DNA from: Gammaproteobacteria bacterium
GTDB taxonomy: Bacteria; Pseudomonadota; Gammaproteobacteria; Steroidobacterales; Woeseiaceae
DNA: 43,791 nt
NCBI GenBank assembly: GCA_029881055.1
Contig: JAOUNH010000003.1
Coordinates: 1-43,791, forward strand
Reading direction: 5' to 3'
Position numbers and translations under genes: made by a program. The notes under the pieces are model-generated. The model worked only from the letters and a program-made list of their open reading frames with translations, had not been told where the DNA came from and ran no database searches. Shown here in pieces: positions 1 to 8,427 of this stretch. The first letter of the stretch is position 1; each line of letters starts with the position of its first letter.

Positions 1-29
1 TATTGAACGAACGCCTTATCGTTCGCCAT
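1..29 (-). CDS. Start of a gene leaving the window (partial, unrecognised)
   Basis: Only the first nine full codons are visible (MANDKAFVQ). On the minus strand a perfect Shine-Dalgarno AGGAGG lies four bases before the ATG, so a real start is likely. Nine residues are too few to identify the product. The gene is divergent from mnmA, and the 60 bp between the two starts must carry both promoters. Confidence 0.55.
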
Positions 30-89
30 AACACCTCCTGTTCTACCACGGGCCAACGCCGGGTTTGAGAATGATACACTCCCGCGCCT

Positions 90-1196
90 ATGACGACGGC
101 GCTCGAAAAACAGGTTTCCGGCAAGCGAGTGATCCTGGGTCTATCCGGGGGTGTCGATTCGGCCGTGGCGGCGATCTTGCTGCAACGAGCGGGTGCGGAC
201 GTTCACGCACTCCACATGACCAACTGGGAGGACGACGACGGCTACTGTACGGCGGCCGACGATCTTCAGGACGCCCGCCACGCCTGCGAGCAGCTAGGCA
301 TACCCTTGCACCACGTGAATTTTTCGAAACAGTACCGGGACCAGGTGTTCGCGTACTTTCTGGACGAATACCGCGTCGGTCGCACACCGAACCCCGATGT
401 CCTTTGCAATCGCGAAATCAAGTTCGGCGTGTTTCGCGACTATGCGAAGCGACTCGGCGGCGATTTACTGGCAACGGGCCATTACGCGAGGTCCGCCATT
501 ATCGACGGCCACGGTGCGCTGCTAAAGGGCTCTGACCCCTTTAAGGATCAGAGCTACTTTTTGCATGCCGTGAGTGCCGAAGCTCTGGCCGAGACCGTGT
601 TTCCGTTGGGGGATATCCTGAAAGGCGACGTGCGACAGATCGCACGCGACGCCGGGCTCACCGTGCACGACAAAAAGGACAGTACGGGCATCTGCTTTAT
701 CGGCGAACGGCCGTTTCGCGAATTCCTCGCGACCTATTTACCCGCCAATCCGGGCCCGATGCAGACGCCCGGTGGCGAGGTCGTTGGCGAGCACCAGGGA
801 CTGATGTACTACACGCTGGGCCAACGCCAGGGACTCGGCATCGGCGGACGAAATGACCGTAGTGAAGAACCCTGGTACGTGGTCGGCAAGGACCTGGCCG
901 CCAATGTGCTGATCGTCGCCCAGGGCGAAGACGAGTTGCTGTTCAGCACCTCGCTCATTGCGACGGACGCGACATGGATCGGCGCTGCGCCCGCTGGCCT
1001 CGACACGGGATTGCGTTGCCGGGCCAAGGTTCGCTATCGGCAAGCCGACCAGGACTGCGTGGTCCGGGCACTCGATGGCGACAAGGTCGAGGTGCGTTTT
1101 GAGGTTCGGCAGAAAGCCGTCGCACCGGGACAGTTTGTCGTATTTTACGAGGCAGACCGTTGCCTCGGTGGCGCTGTTATCGACGAAATAGCCTGA
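90..1196 (+). CDS. mnmA: tRNA-specific 2-thiouridylase MnmA
   Basis: MnmA makes the 2-thio group of uridine 34 in tRNA-Lys, tRNA-Glu and tRNA-Gln in the cytoplasm, using ATP and sulfur passed along the TusABCDE/IscS relay. The N-terminal PP-loop motif GLSGGVDS lies at residues 17-24. The catalytic cysteine pair is visible as C106 (in PDVLCN) and C202 (in GICFIGERPF). The acidic NWEDDDGYC segment near residues 45-53 is typical of gammaproteobacterial members. At 368 residues it has the usual family length. It is followed by acnA on the same strand after 83 bp. A substrate, tRNA-Lys(TTT), is encoded at 19137-19211. Confidence 0.97.
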   Translation: MTTALEKQVSGKRVILGLSGGVDSAVAAILLQRAGADVHALHMTNWEDDDGYCTAADDLQDARHACEQLGIPLHHVNFSKQYRDQVFAYFLDEYRVGRTPNPDVLCNREIKFGVFRDYAKRLGGDLLATGHYARSAIIDGHGALLKGSDPFKDQSYFLHAVSAEALAETVFPLGDILKGDVRQIARDAGLTVHDKKDSTGICFIGERPFREFLATYLPANPGPMQTPGGEVVGEHQGLMYYTLGQRQGLGIGGRNDRSEEPWYVVGKDLAANVLIVAQGEDELLFSTSLIATDATWIGAAPAGLDTGLRCRAKVRYRQADQDCVVRALDGDKVEVRFEVRQKAVAPGQFVVFYEADRCLGGAVIDEIA

Positions 1197-1217
1197 GCAG
1201 CCCCCCGGCCATTTCGC

Positions 1218-1223
1218 TATAAT
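1218..1223 (+). promoter_or_regulatory. Possible -10 box (TATAAT) upstream of acnA
   Basis: A perfect TATAAT hexamer lies 56 bases before the acnA start codon, in the only gap between mnmA and acnA. The hexamer 17 bp upstream (GAGCAG) is a poor -35 match, so the site would need an activator or may be a chance match. Confidence 0.35.
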
Positions 1224-1279
1224 GCGCCCCCCTGTGGCCGTCTGGCCGCTACTGTACAACCCGATTCCGGAGAGAAAAC

Positions 1280-3943
1280 ATGACGGACAGCTTTGGCGCA
1301 CGCGGCGCGCTTGAGATCGATGGCAATCAATTTGAAATCTACCGCCTGAATGCGGTGAAAGAAGGCCACGTCGAGCGCCTGCCCTACTCGCTTAAAGTTC
1401 TGCTCGAAAACCTTTTGCGGCACGAGGACGGACGCGACGTCACCCGCGACGATATTCTCGCGCTGGCCAACTGGGACCCCAAAGCGGACCCCGATACGGA
1501 AATTTCGTTTACACCGGCGCGCGTCATCCTGCAGGACTTCACCGGCGTACCGGCTGTCGTCGACCTCGCCGCCATGCGCGATGCTGTCGTCAAGCTCGGC
1601 GGTTCCGCGGCCGACATCAATCCTTTGTCACCGGCCGAACTCGTCATCGACCACTCGGTCCAGGTTGACAATTACGGTGCTGCAAACGCGCTGGATCTGA
1701 ACAACAAAATTGAATTTCAGCGCAACAAGGAACGCTATTCGTTTCTGCGCTGGGGCCAGTCCGCATTCGAGAATTTTCGCGTCGTGCCGCCGAACACGGG
1801 CATCGTGCACCAGGTGAATCTTGAATACCTGAGCCGTGTCGTTTTCGATACCGAGAAGAATGGCACGCGCTCCGCATACCCGGACACAGTCGTCGGTACC
1901 GATTCACACACAACCATGATTAACGGCCTCGGCATCCTTGGCTGGGGTGTCGGCGGCATCGAAGCGGAAGCCGCCATGCTCGGCCAGCCGATTACGATGC
2001 TCATTCCCAACGTCATCGGATTTAAACTCACCGGCAAGCTTAAAGAAGGTACGACGGCAACCGATCTCGTCCTGACTGTTACCGAAATGCTGCGCAAAAA
2101 AGGCGTCGTCGGGAAGTTTGTCGAGTTCTTTGGCGACGGACTCGCGCATATGCCCCTGGCGGACCGCGCAACGCTTGGCAACATGGCGCCGGAATTCGGT
2201 TCGACCTGCGGCATCTTCCCTATCGACGGCGAAACCATTCGCTACCTCGAACTGTCGGGCCGCAGCAAGGAACATTGTGCGCTGATTGAGGCCTACGCCA
2301 AGGAACAGGGCATGTGGCGCTACGACGGTGCACCCGACGCGCTCTACAGCGACACGCTGGCGCTGGATCTGAGCGACGTTGAGCCCAGCATCGCCGGGCC
2401 GAAACGTCCGCAGGACCGTATCGCCCTGAGTGCTGCGGCAAAAACCTATGCGGCGGCCCTCAAAGCAACGGTTGCCGATCGCAAGAAAGGCGGCAAAGGC
2501 ATCGCCAAAATCGACGGCAATGACGTAGAAATTCGCGATGGAGCAATTCTTATTGCCGCCATAACGAGTTGCACCAACACCTCCAACCCGGCTGTCATGC
2601 TGGCCGCTGGCCTTGTGGCCAAAAAGGCTGCTGCGAAAGGCCTGAAAGCGAAACCCTGGGTGAAGACCAGCCTCGCGCCGGGCTCGCGCGTGGTGACCGA
2701 CTATCTCGAAAAAGCCGGCCTGCTCGACGACCTCGGTGCAGTCGGCTTCTTCAACGTGGGTTATGGCTGCACAACCTGCATCGGCAATTCCGGCCCGCTG
2801 AAACCGGAGATTGCTGCTGCCGTACAGGACAACGATATCGTCGGCACCAGCGTGCTGTCCGGCAACCGAAACTTTGAAGGCCGAATTCACGCGCTTGTGC
2901 AGCATAATTTCCTCGCCTCGCCACCGCTCGTCGTCGCCTACGCCATCGCCGGCAACATGGAGTTCGATTTGTACAAGGACGCCCTGGGCAATGACCAGAA
3001 CGGCAAGCCCGTGTACATGAAGGACATCTGGCCGACGCAGGCCGAAGTTCAGGACGCCATCAGCAAGAACATTGACTCCAACATGTTCCTGGCGAGCTAC
3101 AGCAGTGTCTTTGCCGGCGATGCGAACTGGAAAAACATCGACTCACCGGTAGGCGAGATCTACACCTGGGATGAAAATTCAACCTATGTGAAGAACCCGC
3201 CTTATTTCGAAGGCATGTCGAAGCAACCCAGTCCCGTTACTGATATCAAAGGCGCTCGCGCTCTCGCATTGCTGGGCGACTCAGTGACCACCGACCACAT
3301 TTCACCCGCTGGCAATATCGCAGCTGACAGCCCGGCCGCGAAGTACCTCGAGGCCCAAGGCGTCAAGCGCAGCGATTTTAATTCCTACGGTTCCAGGCGC
3401 GGTAATCACGAAGTCATGATGCGTGGCACCTTCGCCAACATCCGGCTGCGCAATCAGCTGGCGCCCGGCACCGAAGGCGGCTGGACCTGCCATCAGCCGA
3501 GCGGCGAGCAAATGACGATTTTCGATGCGTCACTCAAATACCGCGACGAAGGCACGCCGCTGGTGATACTTGCGGGCAGTGAATACGGCACAGGCTCGTC
3601 GCGCGACTGGGCCGCCAAGGGCACCATTCTGCTGGGCGTCAAAGCTGTCATCGCCAAGAGCTTCGAGCGTATCCACCGCTCCAACCTGATCGGCATGGGC
3701 GTGCTGCCTTTGCAGTTCCTCGAAGGTCAGGACGCGGCAACACTGGGACTGACGGGCAGGGAAACTTTCGATATCAGCGGCCAGACTGATGCCAAAGCAA
3801 AAACTGTCAAGGTAACCGCAACAGCCGAAAACGGTGACGTCATCACGTTTGACGCACAGGTCCGCATCGACACGCCAAAAGAACGCGATTACTACGAGAA
3901 CGGCGGTATCCTGCATTACGTGCTGAGGCAACTCGCCGCCTAG
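1280..3943 (+). CDS. acnA: Aconitate hydratase A
   Basis: This [4Fe-4S] enzyme interconverts citrate and isocitrate in the TCA cycle. It is an 887-residue protein of the AcnA/IRP1 type, not AcnB, judged by its domain order and its N-terminus ([18 protein letters not shown]). The three cluster ligands are present: C431 in the SCTNTSNP motif, and C497 and C500 in CTTCIGNSG. The C-terminal swivel domain carries [23 protein letters not shown] ribosome-binding site precedes the ATG. DUF2333 follows 17 bp downstream and may be cotranscribed. The other TCA genes here (sucA, sucB, lpd) are far away at 34.8-40.3 kb. Confidence 0.97.
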   Translation: MTDSFGARGALEIDGNQFEIYRLNAVKEGHVERLPYSLKVLLENLLRHEDGRDVTRDDILALANWDPKADPDTEISFTPARVILQDFTGVPAVVDLAAMRDAVVKLGGSAADINPLSPAELVIDHSVQVDNYGAANALDLNNKIEFQRNKERYSFLRWGQSAFENFRVVPPNTGIVHQVNLEYLSRVVFDTEKNGTRSAYPDTVVGTDSHTTMINGLGILGWGVGGIEAEAAMLGQPITMLIPNVIGFKLTGKLKEGTTATDLVLTVTEMLRKKGVVGKFVEFFGDGLAHMPLADRATLGNMAPEFGSTCGIFPIDGETIRYLELSGRSKEHCALIEAYAKEQGMWRYDGAPDALYSDTLALDLSDVEPSIAGPKRPQDRIALSAAAKTYAAALKATVADRKKGGKGIAKIDGNDVEIRDGAILIAAITSCTNTSNPAVMLAAGLVAKKAAAKGLKAKPWVKTSLAPGSRVVTDYLEKAGLLDDLGAVGFFNVGYGCTTCIGNSGPLKPEIAAAVQDNDIVGTSVLSGNRNFEGRIHALVQHNFLASPPLVVAYAIAGNMEFDLYKDALGNDQNGKPVYMKDIWPTQAEVQDAISKNIDSNMFLASYSSVFAGDANWKNIDSPVGEIYTWDENSTYVKNPPYFEGMSKQPSPVTDIKGARALALLGDSVTTDHISPAGNIAADSPAAKYLEAQGVKRSDFNSYGSRRGNHEVMMRGTFANIRLRNQLAPGTEGGWTCHQPSGEQMTIFDASLKYRDEGTPLVILAGSEYGTGSSRDWAAKGTILLGVKAVIAKSFERIHRSNLIGMGVLPLQFLEGQDAATLGLTGRETFDISGQTDAKAKTVKVTATAENGDVITFDAQVRIDTPKERDYYENGGILHYVLRQLAA

Positions 3944-3960
3944 AGCGACCGGAGCAAGCT

Positions 3961-4959
3961 GTGAAAGAGCGATCGGCTAAAAGTATCCTGGCGACACGCA
4001 AGTGGACCAAACTGCTTGGCTGGGCTGTGGGCGGCGTATTGCTCGTGTTCATCGTAATCGGCATCTTCATATCCCGCGAGCCGGATATTTTCTGGGTGAG
4101 CCGATCGGCCGACTCCGACGCCGTTATTGTCGGCGTATCCACCACCGATACCCTGATTCGCGTCGCGGAAACGCTGCTCGACAAACGCGGCGGATACCTG
4201 ACAAACGACAAGATACCGCCCAGCGTTTTTTTGGACAATATCCCGAGCTGGGAGCTGGGCGTACTGACCCAGGTGCGCGATCTCGGCCGCGTCATGCGCG
4301 ATGACTACACGCGCAGCCAGTCGCAATCGAAGGAAGATGAAGACGTTGCTGACGGCGCGCCGCAATTTTTCTTCGACAACGACTCCTGGATATTTCCCGC
4401 CACTGAATCCGAGTATCGAAATGGCATCGAGTCATTCAGCAACTATCGGCAGCGCTTGATCGATGGCGACCCGGACACGCAGTTTTATGCGCGCGCCGAT
4501 AATCTTCGCGAGTGGCTGTCGCAGGTAGAAAAACGTCTCGGCAGCCTGACGCGCAGACTCGGCAACAGCGTCGTTTCGAACCGGATCAACGACGACCTCG
4601 CTGGTGACTCGTCCGCTGAAGCGGCCGGTGCACAGCCGGACACATTCAACGTGCGTACGAGCTATTTCCAGGTCGACAACATTTTCTTCGAGGCTCGTGG
4701 AACTGCCTGGGCGCTCGTGCATTTTTTTCGTGCGGCCGAATTTGACTTCGCGAAGGTACTGGGCGACAAGAATGCCGAAGCCAGCGTTCGGCAAATTATC
4801 CGCGAACTGGAAGCCAGCCTGGAACCCTTGCGCTCCCCGTTGATCCTTAACGGCGGCGGTTACGGCCTGTTCGCCAACCACTCACTGGTCATGGCGAACT
4901 ATCTCGCACGCGCGAACGCCGCTGTCATTAATCTCCGGGAGCTGCTCGATCAGGGCTGA
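3961..4959 (+). CDS. DUF2333 family membrane-anchored protein
   Basis: This 332-residue protein has a basic N-terminus and one membrane segment at about residues 18-38 (LGWAVGGVLLVFIVIGIFI), followed by a large, probably periplasmic domain rich in charged helices. It resembles the proteobacterial DUF2333 family, whose function is unknown. Translation starts at GTG, with GGAG a few bases upstream. It follows acnA by 17 bp, which may only reflect shared transcription. Its stop overlaps the convergent znuB-like gene by 10 bp, inside an inverted repeat. Confidence 0.8.
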   Translation: MKERSAKSILATRKWTKLLGWAVGGVLLVFIVIGIFISREPDIFWVSRSADSDAVIVGVSTTDTLIRVAETLLDKRGGYLTNDKIPPSVFLDNIPSWELGVLTQVRDLGRVMRDDYTRSQSQSKEDEDVADGAPQFFFDNDSWIFPATESEYRNGIESFSNYRQRLIDGDPDTQFYARADNLREWLSQVEKRLGSLTRRLGNSVVSNRINDDLAGDSSAEAAGAQPDTFNVRTSYFQVDNIFFEARGTAWALVHFFRAAEFDFAKVLGDKNAEASVRQIIRELEASLEPLRSPLILNGGGYGLFANHSLVMANYLARANAAVINLRELLDQG

Positions 4960-4963
4960 TCGA
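4946..4963. repeat. Inverted repeat holding two convergent stop codons
   Basis: The 8-bp arms TCGATCAG and CTGATCGA flank two bases (GG). The TGA stops of the DUF2333 gene (4957-4959) and of the opposing permease gene (4950-4952) both lie within it, one in each arm. There is no T-run on either side, so it is not a classical intrinsic terminator, although an RNA hairpin could form from both transcripts. Confidence 0.5.
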
Positions 4964-5729
4964 CGGGACGCTTGTCCGAAATTAGGAGTCCGGCCAGAAT
5001 GGCGACCGCCGCCATGCTCCAGACAATTACGGCACCCGTCGGCAGGTCGAGTCGGAACGACAACAGGATGCCGACCAGGTAAGACACCGCACCAACGCTG
5101 TACCCCGCCACAAGTCGATTGCCACGCCGAAGTCCGGTGGTTGCGAGGGCCGGAATGATGAGGCTTGCGAAAACCAGGTAAATCCCGACGATCTGAACCG
5201 ACGCTGTGACAACGACGGCGAACGCGAGATAAAACGTCAGGCCGCTGAAACGCGATCGCAGCAGAAACCAGGCGGTCAGAACCAGGGCATAGAGGATCGC
5301 AACCGGCCAGATGGAAGACCAGGTTGTCCAGAGAATCTGGCCGACCAGCAATTCTTTCAGATGCTCGCTGCCGTGCGGATTGCCGGCGAGTAACAGGATG
5401 CCGCCGGTCGCTGCGAGTATGAAAAGGACGCCGATAATTGGTTCCTGAATCTGCGGCCAGCGTTTCTCGGTCCAGTGCAGGCCAATCGCTGCAAGCAGCG
5501 CAGCGCTGACGGCGGCAAGCTCAACTTCCAAGCCGTTTGGATCCCAATCCATCGCGTGTGCGGCGATAACGCCCAGGCCTGCCACCTGGGCAATGGCGAG
5601 GTCGATGAAAATGATGCCGCGCCTCAAAACTTCCTGTCCGAGCGGTACGTGGGTGCTCAGCACGACGAGCCCCGCGAGAAAGGCCGGGCCGACGATCGTC
5701 CAGTCGATACTCCAGTTAATTGCATCCAT
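4950..5729 (-). CDS. Metal (zinc/manganese-type) ABC transporter permease, ZnuB-like
   Basis: This 259-residue integral membrane protein is of the ABC-3 family. Its hydrophobic segments suggest seven or eight transmembrane helices. The family moves zinc, manganese or iron released by a periplasmic binding protein into the cytoplasm. The start codon overlaps the stop of the binding-protein gene by one base (TGATG), so the two are almost certainly translated together. The companion ATPase (ZnuC type) is not encoded next to it or anywhere in the window. Zinc is the most likely substrate but cannot be read from the permease sequence. Confidence 0.88.
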   Translation of the reverse strand: MDAINWSIDWTIVGPAFLAGLVVLSTHVPLGQEVLRRGIIFIDLAIAQVAGLGVIAAHAMDWDPNGLEVELAAVSAALLAAIGLHWTEKRWPQIQEPIIGVLFILAATGGILLLAGNPHGSEHLKELLVGQILWTTWSSIWPVAILYALVLTAWFLLRSRFSGLTFYLAFAVVVTASVQIVGIYLVFASLIIPALATTGLRRGNRLVAGYSVGAVSYLVGILLSFRLDLPTGAVIVWSMAAVAILAGLLISDKRPVDQP

Positions 5730-6625
5730 CAGCCAATGGCTCCCAGCAATCGTTCAATGATGTCATCGTAAAGCCCGAAAAGATCCGTCGCCTGGTCGGT
5801 GCCGCCCACTGTCAACGGCAATACCACGGCGGGGATACCCGTGCGCTCCGAAAGCCACTGCGATGGCCTCGAGTCCTGGTAAGGAGACCGGATGATAAAG
5901 TCCGCACCGTGATCCGCAAACTCTGTGGTCAGCTTGCTGAGATGCGTAGCCGTCGGCGGAAGCCCGGGTACGGCTTCCAGGTTCCCGGCCTCCACTATTC
6001 CCAGCCAACTTTCGAGATAAACCCAGGACTTGTGGTGCGTGATCGCGCGCTTGCCGCGAAGTGGCGCGGCCTTGTCTTCCCACACCCGAATCGCATCCTC
6101 CCAGCGTTTCGAAAAATCAGCGTACCGGGACTCGTAGGTCTCTGCCTGCGCAGCGTCCAGCTCACGCATCGTTTTCTTAAGCGCTGCGGCGACGGCTGCC
6201 ACATTGTGCGGATTGGTCTGTATGTGCGGGTTGCCCTGCGGGTGAATGTCGCCTTGCGACCGGTCGACGTTCGCGGTCGCGCCGAGTCGCAGTACGTAGC
6301 TGCTGGCTTCGAAGTATCCCGGGGCTCCGGGCCGGACTTTTGGATTATTGGCTTTCTGCAGCAAAGCCGGCAACCAGCCGATTTCCAGCTGTGCACCGCT
6401 GCAAATCACGAGGTCGGCATTTCGCACTTTGGCGATCAAGCTCGGGCGTGCCTGGATGTAGTGCGGATCCTGCAACGCTGTCGTGGCGCTGTAAGCGGTG
6501 ACGTGTTCGCCGCCAATTTCCGTCGCCAACGCAGCCCACTCGGGCTCGCAGGCGAATACATTAAGGTCCGCATGAACGCTGAAGGGCAGCAGAGCCAATA
6601 CGCTGGCGCAAAAAAGATGTCTCAT
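5729..6625 (-). CDS. Periplasmic metal-binding protein of an ABC transporter, ZnuA-like
   Basis: This cluster A-I solute-binding protein (298 residues from this start) captures a divalent metal in the periplasm. A signal peptide occupies about residues 1-19. Likely metal ligands are H55 (in DPHYIQARPS), H134 (in GNPH), H198 or H199 (in THHKSW) and an aspartate near residues 277-281. The long His/Asp-rich loop of classical ZnuA is absent; only a short HPQGNPH stretch stands in its place. The ATG at 6625 is preferred over an in-frame GTG at 6634 because AGGTGG sits five bases upstream of it. It lies between an outer-membrane protein gene and the permease gene. Confidence 0.88.
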   Translation of the reverse strand: MRHLFCASVLALLPFSVHADLNVFACEPEWAALATEIGGEHVTAYSATTALQDPHYIQARPSLIAKVRNADLVICSGAQLEIGWLPALLQKANNPKVRPGAPGYFEASSYVLRLGATANVDRSQGDIHPQGNPHIQTNPHNVAAVAAALKKTMRELDAAQAETYESRYADFSKRWEDAIRVWEDKAAPLRGKRAITHHKSWVYLESWLGIVEAGNLEAVPGLPPTATHLSKLTTEFADHGADFIIRSPYQDSRPSQWLSERTGIPAVVLPLTVGGTDQATDLFGLYDDIIERLLGAIG

Positions 6626-6634
6626 GATCGCCAC

Positions 6635-7966
6635 CTAGAACGCGTGCGCGCCGTGCGCGCCTATTGCGTGAATGTATTGCAGACCCCACTGATTGTCGCC
6701 CAGCAAGCCAGCGTCATCCCGAGTGTATTGCAGTCGCAATCGGCTGAATTCGCTGTTCGCCCAATCCGCCATGATGCTGTAGCGAGTGGGATCGTTGTCC
6801 GGGGCCGCCAGCAGGCTGCCGTCGAAAACCGGTCCGGGATTGTCCGTGGACAGTGCATCGATCCGACCGCCTACGCGCCATCGCGGGAGCGGTTGATAGA
6901 CGGCCTGGGCATACCAGCCGTATTGATCCACGTCGTACCGCTCCGGCGCGAAGCCGAAGCCCTCGTACTGACCATCTTCGCTGCGCCGCATGATCTCTGC
7001 CTGCACAACAAGGTTACGATCGCGCCAGTTGCCATCGGGCGCCCATTTCCAGACGAACTGGGCCGTTAACAGCCGCGAATCGCCGGTAAACAGCCAGGGA
7101 TTGTCTTCGTCGCCGGAGGGGCGCTCCGTCGCGGTCGCGTCCAGTATCGAGACTCCCGCGAGCCAGCTGCTGCTCGTGCCCACATCGCCGCCGAGATTGG
7201 CAAACAGGCTGTAGCTGCCGACGCCGCTGTTGCCCCTGCCCGAGGCAGGATAGTTCGTGCCGCTCAGTGCCTCTCCACCCAGCTCAAGGTAGAGGTCAGT
7301 TGGCGCCAGCCAGCGTAGCTGCAAGCCGTCGTCAACAAGCTGACCCGCAAGAAAGGCCTGGTAGGGCAAGGGTTGGTCGGCGAAGTCCCAGGTATGCGCA
7401 TGCTTGCCGTTCAAATAGCCGATTTTGGAGAAAAAACGGCCGAATCTCGCACCGAATCCCGCCGGTAATGCCGTGGCTTCGACCCAGGCCTCCTCCAGCT
7501 CGACCGCGGCCTCGCCATCTTCGACAGCAATAGCCGCTGTCAGCCACGCCGTGAACTTGTCGTCGACGTTCGCGTTCATGATGATTTCTGTCTCACCGAG
7601 ACTCAGGCCTTCGCTGATGGGTCCGGCCTCGCCACCGTACGGAAAGCCCTGCACCGCATAGCCATCCGGATCGCGCGCATAGTTCCATACATTGCCCGTG
7701 AAGATCACTCCAATCGCAGGGTTGAAAGCCGTATTGCTGCCAGCCGAGGCAGCCGGAGCCGGCTGTGCCGCATAGTTCGCCTGCATGGCGTTTTGCTCGG
7801 CTATCGCGAGACGTCGCTCGAGATCCGCGATGCGGGCCTCATAATCGCTGCGTAACTCCAGGAGCTCCGAACGAAGTGTTTGGATGTCGGCATCTTCGGC
7901 GAACAGATCACCCGAGAAACCGATGCACAGCGCCAGAATGGCGCCCTTGAAAAAGTCGACACGCAT
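6635..7966 (-). CDS. Outer-membrane porin-like protein of the metal-uptake operon
   Basis: This 443-residue protein has an N-terminal signal peptide (about residues 1-23) and a coiled-coil region rich in Leu, Glu and Arg at about residues 26-60. A long part with alternating polar and aromatic residues follows, ending in phenylalanine, as outer-membrane barrels do. The C-terminus is His-rich (HAIGAHGAHAF). I do not recognise a named family. The layout suggests a trimeric-coil plus beta-barrel protein that could pass metal across the outer membrane; that role is inferred from its position directly before the ZnuA-like gene. AGGAGG lies seven bases before the ATG. Its only upstream gap contains a terminator-like hairpin. 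Confidence 0.75.
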   Translation of the reverse strand: MRVDFFKGAILALCIGFSGDLFAEDADIQTLRSELLELRSDYEARIADLERRLAIAEQNAMQANYAAQPAPAASAGSNTAFNPAIGVIFTGNVWNYARDPDGYAVQGFPYGGEAGPISEGLSLGETEIIMNANVDDKFTAWLTAAIAVEDGEAAVELEEAWVEATALPAGFGARFGRFFSKIGYLNGKHAHTWDFADQPLPYQAFLAGQLVDDGLQLRWLAPTDLYLELGGEALSGTNYPASGRGNSGVGSYSLFANLGGDVGTSSSWLAGVSILDATATERPSGDEDNPWLFTGDSRLLTAQFVWKWAPDGNWRDRNLVVQAEIMRRSEDGQYEGFGFAPERYDVDQYGWYAQAVYQPLPRWRVGGRIDALSTDNPGPVFDGSLLAAPDNDPTRYSIMADWANSEFSRLRLQYTRDDAGLLGDNQWGLQYIHAIGAHGAHAF

Positions 7967-7987
7967 TGCGTCGCCTCCTAACTCAAC

Positions 7988-8023
7988 AAAAAAACAGTGC
8001 GCTGGTAACCCGGTTGCCAGCGC
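7988..8023 (-). terminator. Intrinsic terminator between the first two genes of the metal operon
   Basis: Read on the minus strand, arms GCGCTGG and CCAGCGC (8017-8023 and 7999-8005) enclose a partly paired interior. After four bases comes a run of seven T (7994-7988). It starts 13 bases after the stop of the small Cys/His protein gene and ends 21 bases before the ATG of the outer-membrane protein gene. The + strand has no T-run, so it acts only on this operon. No room remains for a promoter after it. Confidence 0.75.
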
Positions 8024-8036
8024 GTCTCCGGTCTAT

Positions 8037-8315
8037 CTAGCTGAGTTGAGGCGGACCACGGGAATTAAAGGACCAAAACGTGTCGCAGGGGGCAATTGTC
8101 TCCGAGTACTCGCATGCGAACTCCGTCGCGGGTGTGAGCTGAAACTCAAACGGGCTGGTCGAAACGGCTACCGGCGCGTTCGCGTGATTCGAACACGAGA
8201 CGCAATCGATGGCGTCGCCCGAGGCGTGTGTCGTCGCGTGCAGGCCGAATGCCACGTGACTGAGCACGAACACGAGCAGCAGGGCTTGGACACATTGGCG
8301 GGAGGCGAAAGACAT
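8037..8315 (-). CDS. Small secreted or membrane-anchored Cys/His protein (DUF2946-like)
   Basis: This 92-residue protein has a hydrophobic segment at about residues 9-27, then a short mature part with a CVSCSNH motif (C38, C41, H43), two further cysteines and several histidines. The length and the motif resemble the small DUF2946-type proteins found near metal-handling genes. It may bind a metal in the periplasm; this is inferred from composition and position. It is the first gene of the metal-uptake operon, just downstream of a palindromic control region, and is followed immediately by an intrinsic terminator. No clear Shine-Dalgarno precedes the ATG. Confidence 0.65.
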   Translation of the reverse strand: MSFASRQCVQALLLVFVLSHVAFGLHATTHASGDAIDCVSCSNHANAPVAVSTSPFEFQLTPATEFACEYSETIAPCDTFWSFNSRGPPQLS

Positions 8316-8386
8316 AGGCGCGCAGTATTGATGAAAGTCCCGATTTTGACAATGCTAGCCCGTGTTGGTTCGTCGGACGGCGCAAC

Positions 8387-8414
8387 ATAAATGACATTAG
8401 ATAATGTTAGTTAT
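8387..8414. promoter_or_regulatory. 28-bp palindrome, candidate operator of the metal-uptake operon
   Basis: The core TGACATTA-GA-TAATGTTA (8392-8409) is symmetric except for one pair and the central GA. ATAA (8387-8390) and TTAT (8411-8414) extend the same dyad. It lies in the gap upstream of the minus-strand operon start (8315). A possible promoter, TTGAGT (8431-8426), 17 bp, AACATT (8408-8403), overlaps it. A second, TTGTCA-17-AATACT, lies nearer the gene. Fur-family regulators such as Zur bind AT-rich dyads of this size. The half-site order differs from the textbook enterobacterial Zur box, so the regulator is not certain. Confidence 0.6.
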
Positions 8415-8427
8415 TTATTGTTTTTAC

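Noticed and set aside
1904-2905. Minus-strand frame of 333 codons
   Set aside because: It is antisense to acnA, a common shadow of high-GC coding DNA.
5720-7069. Long plus-strand frame of 449 codons
   Set aside because: It is wholly antisense to the ZnuA-like and outer-membrane protein genes, with no domain or plausible composition.
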